Shown here piece after piece: positions 44,613 to 52,486 of a stretch of 64,000 bases of DNA (within the stretch, counting starts at the first letter, position 1; every line of letters starts with the position of its first letter). A program made the translations under genes and the position numbers. This DNA is from Burkholderia sp. USMB20. GTDB taxonomy: Bacteria; Pseudomonadota; Gammaproteobacteria; Burkholderiales; Burkholderiaceae. The notes beneath the pieces were generated by a model. That model did no database searches. It saw only the letters and a program-made list of their open reading frames with translations, and had not been told where the DNA came from. The stretch is from positions 1 through 64,000 of the forward strand of contig NZ_JTAN02000005.1 in the NCBI RefSeq assembly GCF_000949135.2, given 5' to 3'.

Positions 44613-45137
44613 TCAACCGACGTGAAAGACGCAGCAGTCGTGCCCTTCGCCCGCGCACCGGAGTTCGGCCGAATGCGCACGCGGGCCCCTGCTCGCCGTG
44701 TCGGGCGCGGTGTCGTTGACCCAGTCCATTGCGCCGGCGAACCAGCCCGCGAACATGTAGCAGAGCTTGCCGTGCTTGTCGGGCTGGGCCAGCACGAAGG
44801 ACGAGTGATGCAGATGGATGCGCGCGTGCGACGTCGCCGGATCGGCTTCGGCAATGCTGAACACGCCCCAGCCGCGCTGCGACAGCCGCTTCAGATAATG
44901 TTCGAACACGGCCATGCCGGCGATGCCGTGCTGCTTCGCCTCCTTGTCGCACCAGTGATAGGCCGACTTGTAGCCGGCCTTGTAGAGAATCGACGCGTAG
45001 GCTTCGCGGCCGAGCGCCTCTTCCACGGCGACATGATTATTCGTGAAGAAATGGCGCGGCACGTACAGCATCGGCAGCGCGTCGGTGGTCCAGACACCGG
45101 TGTCCGGATCGACGTCGATCGGCAATTGTGGCTGCAT
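44613..45137 (-). CDS. DUF5943 / 4-vinyl-reductase-like protein
   Basis: 174 aa. C-terminal V4R-like region with CYMFAGWFAGAMDW and terminal GHDCCVFHVG containing several Cys and His, which could bind a metal. A homologue sits next to a dipeptidase beside dgcA/dgcB in P. aeruginosa glycine-betaine catabolism (PA5396-PA5397 order), the same pair as here. Biochemical role unknown. Confidence 0.7.
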   Translation of the reverse strand: MQPQLPIDVDPDTGVWTTDALPMLYVPRHFFTNNHVAVEEALGREAYASILYKAGYKSAYHWCDKEAKQHGIAGMAVFEHYLKRLSQRGWGVFSIAEADPATSHARIHLHHSSFVLAQPDKHGKLCYMFAGWFAGAMDWVNDTAPDTASRGPRAHSAELRCAGEGHDCCVFHVG

Positions 45138-45168
45138 GGCGGGTGCGTGGTGGGTTCGTGTCGTGCGA

Positions 45169-46140
45169 TCAACCGTTCCAGACTTCGCCGAACACCCGCA
45201 GCCAGTTCTCGCCCATCACCTTCCTGATGCGCGACTCGCTCCAGCCGGCGCGTTGCATCGCGGCCGTCAGGTTCGGGAATTCGCCGATCGTGCGGATGCC
45301 TTCCGGATTGACGACCTTGCCGAAGTCAGTCAGGCGGCGATAGCGGCCCTTGTCGTGCGTGATCCAGTCGAAGAACTCGGTGCTGTAGCCCTGCGTGAAG
45401 TCCGTGCCGATTCCGACCTTGTCCTCGCCGATCACGTCGATCACGTATTCGATCGCTTCGAGGTAATCGTCGATGGTTGCATCGGCGCCGCGTCGCAGGA
45501 ACGGCATGAACATCGTGACGCCCACGAAGCCGTTCGCTTCCGCGATCTCGCGCAGTTGCTCGTCCGTCTTGTTGCGCGGATGTTCCTTCAGCGCGGACGG
45601 GCAACAGTGCGAGTAGGTGACCGGCTTCTTCGAACAGGCGATCGCGTCGGACGAGGTTTTCGCGCCGACGTGCGAGAGATCCACCATGATGCCGACGCGG
45701 TTCATCTCCTGGATCACTTCGCGGCCGTAGCCGGACAACCCGCCATCCGGTTCATAGGAACCCGTGCCGACGAGGTTCTGCGTGTTGTAGCAGAGCTGCA
45801 CCACATTCACGCCGAGCTCCTTGAACACCTCGATATAGCCGAGGTTGTCCTCGAACGCATATGAGTTCTGGAAGCCGAGGATGATGCCGGTCTTGTTCTC
45901 CCGCTTCGCGCGCAGGATGTCGTCCGTCGTGCGCACCAGCGTGAGGATTTCACTGTATTCGCGGATCTGCTGCTTCATCTCCGCGATGTTGTCGATCGTC
46001 TTCTGGAAGTCTTCCCACACGGAGACCGTGCAGTTGACGGCCGTGACGCCGCCCTTGCGCATGTCTTCGAACACCGATCGCTCGAAGCGGGAGATGTTCA
46101 GGCCGTCGATGATGATGCTGGTGTCGTGAAGGCTCGTCAT
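45169..46140 (-). CDS. Membrane dipeptidase family protein (M19, PA5396-like)
   Basis: 323 aa TIM-barrel metallopeptidase family. Features: IIIDGLNISRFERSVFEDM in place of the usual HxD start, MVDLSHVGAKTSSDAI and YSHCCPSAL with metal-binding His residues, and VGIGTDFTQG with Asp. The first metal motif lacks the classic HxD (reads DGLN), so peptidase activity is doubtful. Operon partner of DUF5943, 31 bp apart. Confidence 0.8.
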   Translation of the reverse strand: MTSLHDTSIIIDGLNISRFERSVFEDMRKGGVTAVNCTVSVWEDFQKTIDNIAEMKQQIREYSEILTLVRTTDDILRAKRENKTGIILGFQNSYAFEDNLGYIEVFKELGVNVVQLCYNTQNLVGTGSYEPDGGLSGYGREVIQEMNRVGIMVDLSHVGAKTSSDAIACSKKPVTYSHCCPSALKEHPRNKTDEQLREIAEANGFVGVTMFMPFLRRGADATIDDYLEAIEYVIDVIGEDKVGIGTDFTQGYSTEFFDWITHDKGRYRRLTDFGKVVNPEGIRTIGEFPNLTAAMQRAGWSESRIRKVMGENWLRVFGEVWNG

Positions 46141-46196
46141 GGTGTTTCTCCATGCGTTGGTTTAGTCGGCTCCGTTTGCACGAGCGGGGCGTGTAC

Positions 46197-47543
46197 TCAA
46201 ACCGCGCCTTCGACGCCGCGCTTGGCGGACTGGCCGGTTCTCGCGGTTGCCGGACCTGCATCTTCGAGCGCCGTCTTCGACGTTTCCGGCAGGGACAGGC
46301 CGCCGATCATCGCCAGGATCGACACGGCGATCAGGTAATAAGCGGGCGACAGGTTGGTCCCCGTCGCCGAGATCAGCCACGTGGCGACGAGCGGTGCGGT
46401 ACCGCCGAAGATCGTGTACGCGAGGTTGTACGTGATCGCCGATGCGGTATAGCGCGTTTTCGTCGCGAACACTTCCGACATCAGCGGTGCCGTCACGACG
46501 CCCGAGAAGACCGCGCCGATCGCAAGCAGCGCGACGCCGGCCAGCGATTGCGACAGCACGCCCGAGCCGCCCAGCGAGAACGCCGGATAAACCGACACGA
46601 TGATGAAGAGGCCGGTCGTGGCGATCGTCGCGCGGCGGCCGACGAGATCGGAGAAGAAGCCTGCGACCGGGCACAGGGCCGCGGCGAAGAAGAGGGCGAG
46701 CACCGTCACCAGGAGCGACGTGCCGCGAGACAGGTGCCCGGCCACTTGAAGGTAGGTCGCGAAATACGTCGTGAACGTGTAGAACGACAGCGCCGTCACG
46801 GACACGAACGCGCCGAGCTTCAGGATATTCAGCGACTGCGAACGCAGCGTTTCCATCAGCGGCGCATGCGCGATGTCGTGCTTGCCTTCGAGCGCCTGGA
46901 ACGCGGGCGTTTCATTCAGGTTGACGCGCAGGTACACGCCGATGAGGCCGACCGGTGCCGCGATCAGGAACGGCACGCGCCAGCCCCATTCGACCATCGC
47001 CTGCGACGACAATGACGATTCGAGCAGATAGGCGACCACGGCCGCGCAGGCGAACGACGAGAAGGTCGACACCGGCACGAAGCTGCCGAAGAACGCGCGG
47101 CGGCGGCGCGGTGCGTGTTCCATCACGTACGCGCATGCGCCGGCGTATTCGCCGCCTGCCGAGAACCCCTGGACGCAGCGGATGATCGTGAGCAGCAACG
47201 GGGCCCAGTAGCCGATGCTCGCGTAGGTCGGGAGCAGGCCGATCAATGTGGTCGAGCCGGCCATCATCAGGATCGTCAGCGCAAGCGTGCGCTTGCGGCC
47301 GATCCGGTCGCCGATGACGCCGAAGACCAGGCCGCCCAGCGGGCGGAATGCGAAGGCCACCGCGAAGACGGCGAAGGTCTTCAGGAGGCCGACCGTGGGG
47401 TCGCCGCTCGGAAAGAATTCGCGCGTCAGGATGGTGGCGAGAAAGCCGTATGCGGCGAAATCGAACCACTCGACGAAATTGCCGATCGAGGCTGCGGCGA
47501 TCACGCGTCGTAGCGTGCTGGTATCGACGTCCTGGGTGGTCAT
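46197..47543 (-). CDS. MFS transporter, MHS family (ProP/betaine-type)
   Basis: 448 aa, 12 membrane segments. Metabolite:H+ symporter motifs: SIGNFVEWFDFAAYGFLA in TM1, GDRIGRKRTL in loop 2-3, and RCVQGFSAGGEYAGACAYVMEHAP. Relatives carry betaine, proline, carnitine or organic acids. First gene of the operon with the dipeptidase and DUF5943. GAGGA precedes the ATG. Confidence 0.88.
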   Translation of the reverse strand: MTTQDVDTSTLRRVIAAASIGNFVEWFDFAAYGFLATILTREFFPSGDPTVGLLKTFAVFAVAFAFRPLGGLVFGVIGDRIGRKRTLALTILMMAGSTTLIGLLPTYASIGYWAPLLLTIIRCVQGFSAGGEYAGACAYVMEHAPRRRRAFFGSFVPVSTFSSFACAAVVAYLLESSLSSQAMVEWGWRVPFLIAAPVGLIGVYLRVNLNETPAFQALEGKHDIAHAPLMETLRSQSLNILKLGAFVSVTALSFYTFTTYFATYLQVAGHLSRGTSLLVTVLALFFAAALCPVAGFFSDLVGRRATIATTGLFIIVSVYPAFSLGGSGVLSQSLAGVALLAIGAVFSGVVTAPLMSEVFATKTRYTASAITYNLAYTIFGGTAPLVATWLISATGTNLSPAYYLIAVSILAMIGGLSLPETSKTALEDAGPATARTGQSAKRGVEGAV

Positions 47544-47600
47544 GGTCGGGTCCTCTTCGTAGGTGTGGTTCGGTTCGCGTCGAAAACATCGTAGGGACGC

Positions 47601-47640
47601 CAATTACGTAGGTCCATACGTGTCAATTACCTAGGTAATC
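47601..47640. promoter_or_regulatory. Repeated regulator sites upstream of the MHS operon
   Basis: CAATTACGTAGGT at 47601-47613 and CAATTACCTAGGTAATC at 47624-47640, direct repeats 23 bp apart. The second contains a perfect 14-bp palindrome ATTACCTAGGTAAT. Likely targets of the PAS-LuxR regulator encoded at the operon end. Confidence 0.55.
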
Positions 47641-47757
47641 GGGGGCGGGGCGAGGGGCGCTGGCCGCCCGGCAGGCTGCCGCGCGGCGTTGCCGGAGTTG
47701 AATAAGGGAGCGTGGAGGCTAGACTGGAAGTTCCCCATGCACACCATGGAGGGAGAC

Positions 47758-47946
47758 ATGACGACCATCTATGTCGTGAAGACCGGGCTTCAGTTCCTCT
47801 GTACCGGCGAGGACGGCGATATCGGCATGGCACCGGAGATCGAAGAAGCGATGTCCTTTCTTTCGTATGAAGAAGCGAAAAAGGCGGCGAGCGAGAACGC
47901 CGATCCGGGGTACGAGATCCTGGCGGTCGATATTGTGTGCCGCTGA
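47758..47946 (+). CDS. Small conserved hypothetical protein
   Basis: 62 aa, MTTIYVVKTGLQFLCTGEDG then an acidic helical stretch (MSFLSYEEAKKAASENADPG). A strong GGAGGGAG lies directly before the ATG. No motif recognised; the composition is that of a real protein. Confidence 0.65.
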   Translation: MTTIYVVKTGLQFLCTGEDGDIGMAPEIEEAMSFLSYEEAKKAASENADPGYEILAVDIVCR

Positions 47947-48232
47947 TGGGGAGTTTCGTGGCGAGGGCTCGATGACGGAAGATGCCTCGGATTGCGCGCA
48001 TCTTGGGGCTTCCGTGTGGCCATCAACGCATGTAGCGGCACACCTGTAGTCACCTGTGACAACTGCGGCTGCGAGCCTCCGTGAAGCGCCAACACGTACC
48101 CGTCGAAACCCTCCAACGTACTCTATTCATCCGCGCGGCACGGCCGCATCACGTCCCTCGATCGATGATCGAACCACAAGACCGTGATCGATGGATATCG
48201 TTTGTCGATATCGACCGCGGTTAGCCAATCCA
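47947..48232. other. Intergenic region upstream of the hip operators
   Basis: 286 bp, lower GC than the flanks. Contains imperfect repeats of ATCGATGATCGA type (48159-48170 region). No gene seen. May mark the edge of an acquired segment. Confidence 0.35.
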
Positions 48233-48250
48233 TGTAGCCCTTGGGCTACA
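48233..48250. promoter_or_regulatory. hipBA operator 1
   Basis: Perfect palindrome TGTAGCCC-TT-GGGCTACA. Farthest of four related sites before hipB. Confidence 0.7.
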
Positions 48251-48270
48251 TCGGTGCCTGTTTTATCAGT

Positions 48271-48294
48271 TTTTGTATCCCTGGGGATACAAAA
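48271..48294. promoter_or_regulatory. hipBA operator 2
   Basis: Perfect 11-bp arms TTTTGTATCCC-TG-GGGATACAAAA. The TATCC...GGATA core resembles the E. coli HipB operator but with a 4-bp rather than 8-bp spacer. Confidence 0.75.
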
Positions 48295-48308
48295 TCGCAG
48301 ATGGCAAC

Positions 48309-48328
48309 TTGTGCCTCTGGGGCTACAA
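48309..48328. promoter_or_regulatory. hipBA operator 3
   Basis: TTGTGCCTC-TG-GGGCTACAA, imperfect arms (three mismatches). Confidence 0.55.
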
Positions 48329-48348
48329 TTAAGCCAGGTTCACTCATT

Positions 48349-48370
48349 TTTGATGCCCCGGGGCTACAAA
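48349..48370. promoter_or_regulatory. hipBA operator 4, overlapping the hipB start
   Basis: TTTGATGCCC-CG-GGGCTACAAA, two mismatches; its last A is the first base of the hipB ATG. Bound repressor would cover the ribosome entry site DNA. Confidence 0.65.
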
Positions 48371-48630
48371 TGACCACATTGTCCGATGTCGGAGAGATGC
48401 TGAAAGAAGCGCGCAGCGCGGTGGGGCTTTCCCAGAGAGAACTCGCGGAGCGCGCCGGCATCGCCCGTACGACGCTTGCTCGTATGGAAACGCTTGCACG
48501 AGGCGACATGAGCGTATCCGCGCTGGTGCGCCTGCTTGAGGCAGCCGGCTACGATCTGCGCATGGTTCGGCGCGGACATCAGCGCACGCTGGACGATGTT
48601 CTGGCCGAACAGCGCAAGACCGAGGACTGA
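48370..48630 (+). CDS. hipB: HipB-like antitoxin / repressor (Xre HTH)
   Basis: 86 aa. HTH_3 domain (EARSAVGLSQRELAERAGIARTTLARMET) and a short C-terminal tail. No Shine-Dalgarno: the ATG abuts operator 4, so it may be leaderless or weakly translated. hipA follows after 4 bp. Neutralises HipA and represses the operon through the four palindromes. Confidence 0.88.
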   Translation: MTTLSDVGEMLKEARSAVGLSQRELAERAGIARTTLARMETLARGDMSVSALVRLLEAAGYDLRMVRRGHQRTLDDVLAEQRKTED

Positions 48631-48634
48631 CGAA

Positions 48635-49978
48635 ATGCGCCTTAACGTCTATGTCAAAGGCAAGCTTGTCGCTCATCTCAATCGTCAGGCGGATGATTAT
48701 GCGTTGCGCTACACCGACGATGCGACTGCCGACAACTTTGTCGGCTTGACGATGCCCGTTCGCGAAAATGCATGGGTGTGGCCTCGCGACTTGCATCCCT
48801 TCTTTCGCCAGAACTTGCCGGAAGGTTTTCTCCTTCAGGTGATTCGTGAGCAGTTCGGTCCTTATCTGGACGGAACGGACCTTTCGCTACTGGCTGTTAT
48901 CGGAAGCTCGGGCATTGGCCGCGTGACCGTCTCACCCGAAGGAGGCTCACCAGGCGGCGAGCTCGAACCGGTCGATCTCAAGCGCCTGCTGCACGAGGAC
49001 ATGACGACCGATCACTTCGCAGAACTGGTGCGGTACTACGCTCGCGCGGCGATTTCCGGAGCCGTGCCCAAGTTCCTGGCACCTGAATCCTCATCGTTGC
49101 AGACGCCTGTTGGCAAGCAGACACTGCGCACGAGCAGGCACATCATCAAAGGCTCCGATGAGCAAACGCCGTATCTGGGCTTCAACGAACATTATTCGAT
49201 GCAGGTGCTGGCAAGGCTGGGCGTCGCCCGCGTCGCGAATACCACGATGTCGGACGATGGTCGCGTGCTCGTCGTCGATCGTTTCGACGTGGACGAGCAA
49301 GGCAAACCGGCATATGGCGTGGAAGACGCGTGCAGCCTGCTTGGCCTGCCTCCGCACGAGAAGTACCGTCCGTCAATGGAACAGGTTGTCAACGCAACGA
49401 AACCATACGTCCACGCTGCAAATTGGAGGCGGCAGGCCGAACAGCTAGGCTGGCTGATCATCACCAACCATGTGGTGCGCAACGCAGACTGCCATGCCAA
49501 GAACATCGCTCTCCTGTACTCGGGCATCGATGATGTCCTCTACACCCCCGCCTATGACATCGTCACCACGGAGGCTTACCCGCGCTTTGCGAACAATCCG
49601 CCCGCGCTGAGCATCGACGGTCGCAAGACATGGGCGCCGGGAAAGACGCTGGAGCGCTTCTTCAACACCCGGCTCGGCATCCCGCCGAAGCAATATCGCG
49701 AGATGGTCGAGGCGATCTGCGATTCGGCCGTGTCCACCGGGAAGGCAGTCGCCGAAGCGGCAAAAAACGACACGCGGTGGCACTGGGTGGCAAAGCAGAT
49801 GCTGCATGCGTGGAACGAAGGGATGGCGTCGCTACGGAGTGCCAAACCGCAGACGGCACTGAGGGCGCTCACACCGGTAATTGATGCCGCCGGTTTCTCG
49901 GACGCGGACAAGGCCGACAATGGAAGAGAAGTGATCGGGCGCTCGGAATTGCTTGGAGAGCGCGGGAAAGGCGGGTGA
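48635..49978 (+). CDS. hipA: HipA-family toxin kinase
   Basis: 447 aa, normal length. N-subdomain 1 (RLNVYVKGKLVAHL), the ATP-loop/autophosphorylation region SGAVPKFLAPES, HIIKGSDEQTPYLGFNE, and the catalytic loop HVVRNADCHAKNIALLY with the Asp base, then YTPAYDIVTT for metal binding. All kinase residues seem present. HipA toxins phosphorylate targets such as GltX and induce dormancy. GAGGA precedes the ATG. Base composition is visibly less GC-rich than neighbours, a hint of transfer. Confidence 0.9.
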   Translation: MRLNVYVKGKLVAHLNRQADDYALRYTDDATADNFVGLTMPVRENAWVWPRDLHPFFRQNLPEGFLLQVIREQFGPYLDGTDLSLLAVIGSSGIGRVTVSPEGGSPGGELEPVDLKRLLHEDMTTDHFAELVRYYARAAISGAVPKFLAPESSSLQTPVGKQTLRTSRHIIKGSDEQTPYLGFNEHYSMQVLARLGVARVANTTMSDDGRVLVVDRFDVDEQGKPAYGVEDACSLLGLPPHEKYRPSMEQVVNATKPYVHAANWRRQAEQLGWLIITNHVVRNADCHAKNIALLYSGIDDVLYTPAYDIVTTEAYPRFANNPPALSIDGRKTWAPGKTLERFFNTRLGIPPKQYREMVEAICDSAVSTGKAVAEAAKNDTRWHWVAKQMLHAWNEGMASLRSAKPQTALRALTPVIDAAGFSDADKADNGREVIGRSELLGERGKGG

Positions 49979-50219
49979 TGTCGGGTCACCGAGCCGCCGA
50001 CAACCGGAAACCGGGGGAGTCTGCCGACCTCCCGAGAAGCGGCGAGCGCCGCCCATTTGATGACCAAACCGCAAGACCTAGTGCATAGATATCGTTTGCC
50101 GCAGCGTTAATGACTATCGACAATCGTGGCTCGAATTCCCGCCGTTGGCGCCAGAAGCGCCTTGGCGGGCGGCACCTGTCGGCTATCCCGGCCGTCGCTG
50201 CCATCCAGCTCACGACGAC

Positions 50220-51419
50220 ATGTACGCGTTCACGCCTTCATTCCAGAATCCTGCCGGTTCGCCGATCCGCGAGCTGTTCAAATACCTCTCCGAGCCGGGG
50301 ATGATTTCGTTCGCCGGCGGTTACCCGGCCAGCGACCTGTTCGACGTCGACGGCCTGAACGCCGCCGCCGAACGCGCGTACGCGCAGCCGGTCCGCTGCC
50401 TGCAATACGGCCCGACCGACGGCCTCGCCGAACTGAAGCAGCAACTGATCGCATTGATGGCGCGCCGCAACGTGACGTGCACGCCCGCCGAACTGCTCGT
50501 CACGACCGGCTCGCAACAGGGCCTCGATCTGCTATTGCGCGTGATGGTCGGCCCCGGCGACGTCGTGCTGACCGAACAGCCGGCGTACCCGGCGACCCTG
50601 TCGGCGATGCGTCTGCAACAGGCGCGCATCGTCACGATCCCCGTCGACGGCGAAGGGCTCGACGTCGAGCGCCTCGCGTCGCAACTCGCGTCCGGCGCGA
50701 TCGCGCAGCCGAAGCTGCTCTACACGGTCCCGACCTTCGCGAACCCGACCGGCGCGACGCTCACGCGCGAACGCCGGCTGAAGTTGCTGCGCCTCGCGGT
50801 GCAATACCGTTTCCTGATCGTCGAGGACGATCCCTACGGCGACCTGCGTTTCGCGGGTGAACCGGTGCCGTCGATGCTTGCACTCGCGAACGACGTCGAA
50901 GGCGCGCGCGACTGGATCGTGCATTTCGCGAGCCTGTCGAAAATCGTCGCGCCGGGGCTGCGCGTGGGCTGGACGATCGCGCCGGCCGAAATCGCGCGGC
51001 GCTGCGTGATCGCGAAGCAGACGGTCGACCTGTGCAGCACGCCGTGGACGCAAGCCACCGCCGCCGAGTATCTCGCCGACGGCGCACTCGAACGCCATCT
51101 GCCGCGCATCACGGCGGCCTACCAGCGCAAGTGCGACGCGATGTGCGACGCGCTGCGCGACGGTCTCGGCGACGCGATCACGTTCCATCGTCCCGAAGGC
51201 GGGATGTTCGTGTGGGCGCGCATCGGCGCGGTGTCGTCGGACGTGCTGCTGCAGCAGGCGATCGCGAACAAGGTCGTCTTCGTGCCGGGCAAGGCGTTTT
51301 TCGCGGACAACGTCGACGCGGCATCGCTGCGGCTGTCGTTTGCCGCGCCCGATGTCGACGCGATCCGGGAAGGCGTGGCGCGCCTCGTGCGCGCGTATGG
51401 TGCGGCGCTGGCCGCGTGA
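50220..51419 (+). CDS. PLP-dependent class I/II aminotransferase (2-aminoadipate transaminase-like)
   Basis: 399 aa. Fold-type I: ISFAGGYPASDLFD, LVTTGSQQGLDLLLRV, NPTG in TVPTFANPTGATL, VEDDPYGDLRF and the PLP Lys in SLSKIVAPGLRVGW. It belongs to the LysN/ARO8-like group without a MocR HTH. If aminoadipate is the substrate, it would supply 2-oxoadipate for the HglS-like enzyme at 35047; this link is speculative. Confidence 0.85.
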   Translation: MYAFTPSFQNPAGSPIRELFKYLSEPGMISFAGGYPASDLFDVDGLNAAAERAYAQPVRCLQYGPTDGLAELKQQLIALMARRNVTCTPAELLVTTGSQQGLDLLLRVMVGPGDVVLTEQPAYPATLSAMRLQQARIVTIPVDGEGLDVERLASQLASGAIAQPKLLYTVPTFANPTGATLTRERRLKLLRLAVQYRFLIVEDDPYGDLRFAGEPVPSMLALANDVEGARDWIVHFASLSKIVAPGLRVGWTIAPAEIARRCVIAKQTVDLCSTPWTQATAAEYLADGALERHLPRITAAYQRKCDAMCDALRDGLGDAITFHRPEGGMFVWARIGAVSSDVLLQQAIANKVVFVPGKAFFADNVDAASLRLSFAAPDVDAIREGVARLVRAYGAALAA

Positions 51420-51429
51420 GGAGACACAC

Positions 51430-51618
51430 ATGAACATGATCATCAACCACACCGCATGGATGGACGAAGCGCCGGGCATGGCCGATATCCGTCCCGTCGC
51501 GCACAAGTCGTCGCAGATCAGCGCGGGGCCGCAGTACGTGGCCGACGTACTCGGCCGCTTCGGCGCGGAGTCGACCGACACGCGCGACGCCGCACCGGCC
51601 GTCCTCGGCTACAACTGA
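51430..51618 (+). CDS. Small conserved protein linked to the aminotransferase
   Basis: 62 aa, MNMIINHTAWMDEAPGMADI start, with GPQYVADVLGRFGAES. Strong GAGGAGA before the ATG, only 10 bp after the aminotransferase stop, so co-transcribed. No known domain; soluble. Unknown role, perhaps a peptide precursor or an enzyme partner. Confidence 0.6.
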   Translation: MNMIINHTAWMDEAPGMADIRPVAHKSSQISAGPQYVADVLGRFGAESTDTRDAAPAVLGYN

Positions 51619-51705
51619 ACCGCGCGGCGGCGGGCCTACAAGGAAAGCCCGCCGACGAAACGGTTAAGCTGTCGCGATCGAATCGCGCAGGATCGCCGCG
51701 CCATC

Positions 51706-52314
51706 ATGTCCGACACCGACACCCCTTCCGAATCGCTGACGGAAACGTACGACCGCCTTTGGTCCTGCCTCGAGTCCGGCGTCGGCGCGCAGCGCTCGCC
51801 GTTCACGATGCTGCAGGCCGCGACGCTCGGCCTCGACGGCGCGCCGAAGGTGCGCACGATCGTGTTGCGGCAAGTGAGCCGCGCCGATCGCCTGCTGTCG
51901 TTCCATACCGATGCGCGTTCGGAGAAGGTCGCGGAATTGCGCCGTGACGCGCGTATCGCCATCGTCGCGAACGATCTCGATTCACTCGTGCAGATTCGCG
52001 CGGAAGGCGTGGCATCGATCTGCGACGACGAAGCGCAACGTCGCGCGGTCTGGCAATCGAGCCGTCCGCATACGCTGCTGCTGTATCGCGCACCGCTGCG
52101 CCCCGGCACGCCGATCGCGTCGCCCGAAGAGGCGCACGTTGCGGCAGGCGCAACCACAGGCACATCGGCCACCGACGACGGCTACCGGAACTTCTGCCTG
52201 CTCCACGTCACGGTGACGCGCATCGACTGGCTCGAACTCGCGCGCAGCGGCCATCGCCGCGCGGTGTTCGACGTGAACGACGACGGCTACGTAGGCCGTT
52301 GGGTCGCGCCCTGA
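51706..52314 (+). CDS. Pyridoxamine 5'-phosphate oxidase-like flavoprotein
   Basis: 202 aa. Split-barrel FMN fold of the PNPOx type (FTMLQAATLGLDGAPKVRTIV, FHTDARSEKVAELRRD), with a C-terminal RIDWLELARSGHRRAVF. Not the PdxH enzyme itself, as the terminal PdxH motif is missing. Located after a PLP enzyme, which may be coincidence. Confidence 0.75.
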   Translation: MSDTDTPSESLTETYDRLWSCLESGVGAQRSPFTMLQAATLGLDGAPKVRTIVLRQVSRADRLLSFHTDARSEKVAELRRDARIAIVANDLDSLVQIRAEGVASICDDEAQRRAVWQSSRPHTLLLYRAPLRPGTPIASPEEAHVAAGATTGTSATDDGYRNFCLLHVTVTRIDWLELARSGHRRAVFDVNDDGYVGRWVAP

Positions 52315-52486
52315 CGGCGACGTCCGCGTTTCCGCTACAAACCCGTACAAGTCAGACAAATCCCGGATACATCAGACCTTTCAAATGGGCAACGCCGCGT
52401 GACCGGCGCGCGCCCGAATGAAAGCGAAGGCGCGCTCGGACGCGCGGCATGTTCACTTTCCACTTCACGAAAGGAGATGCCGAACG

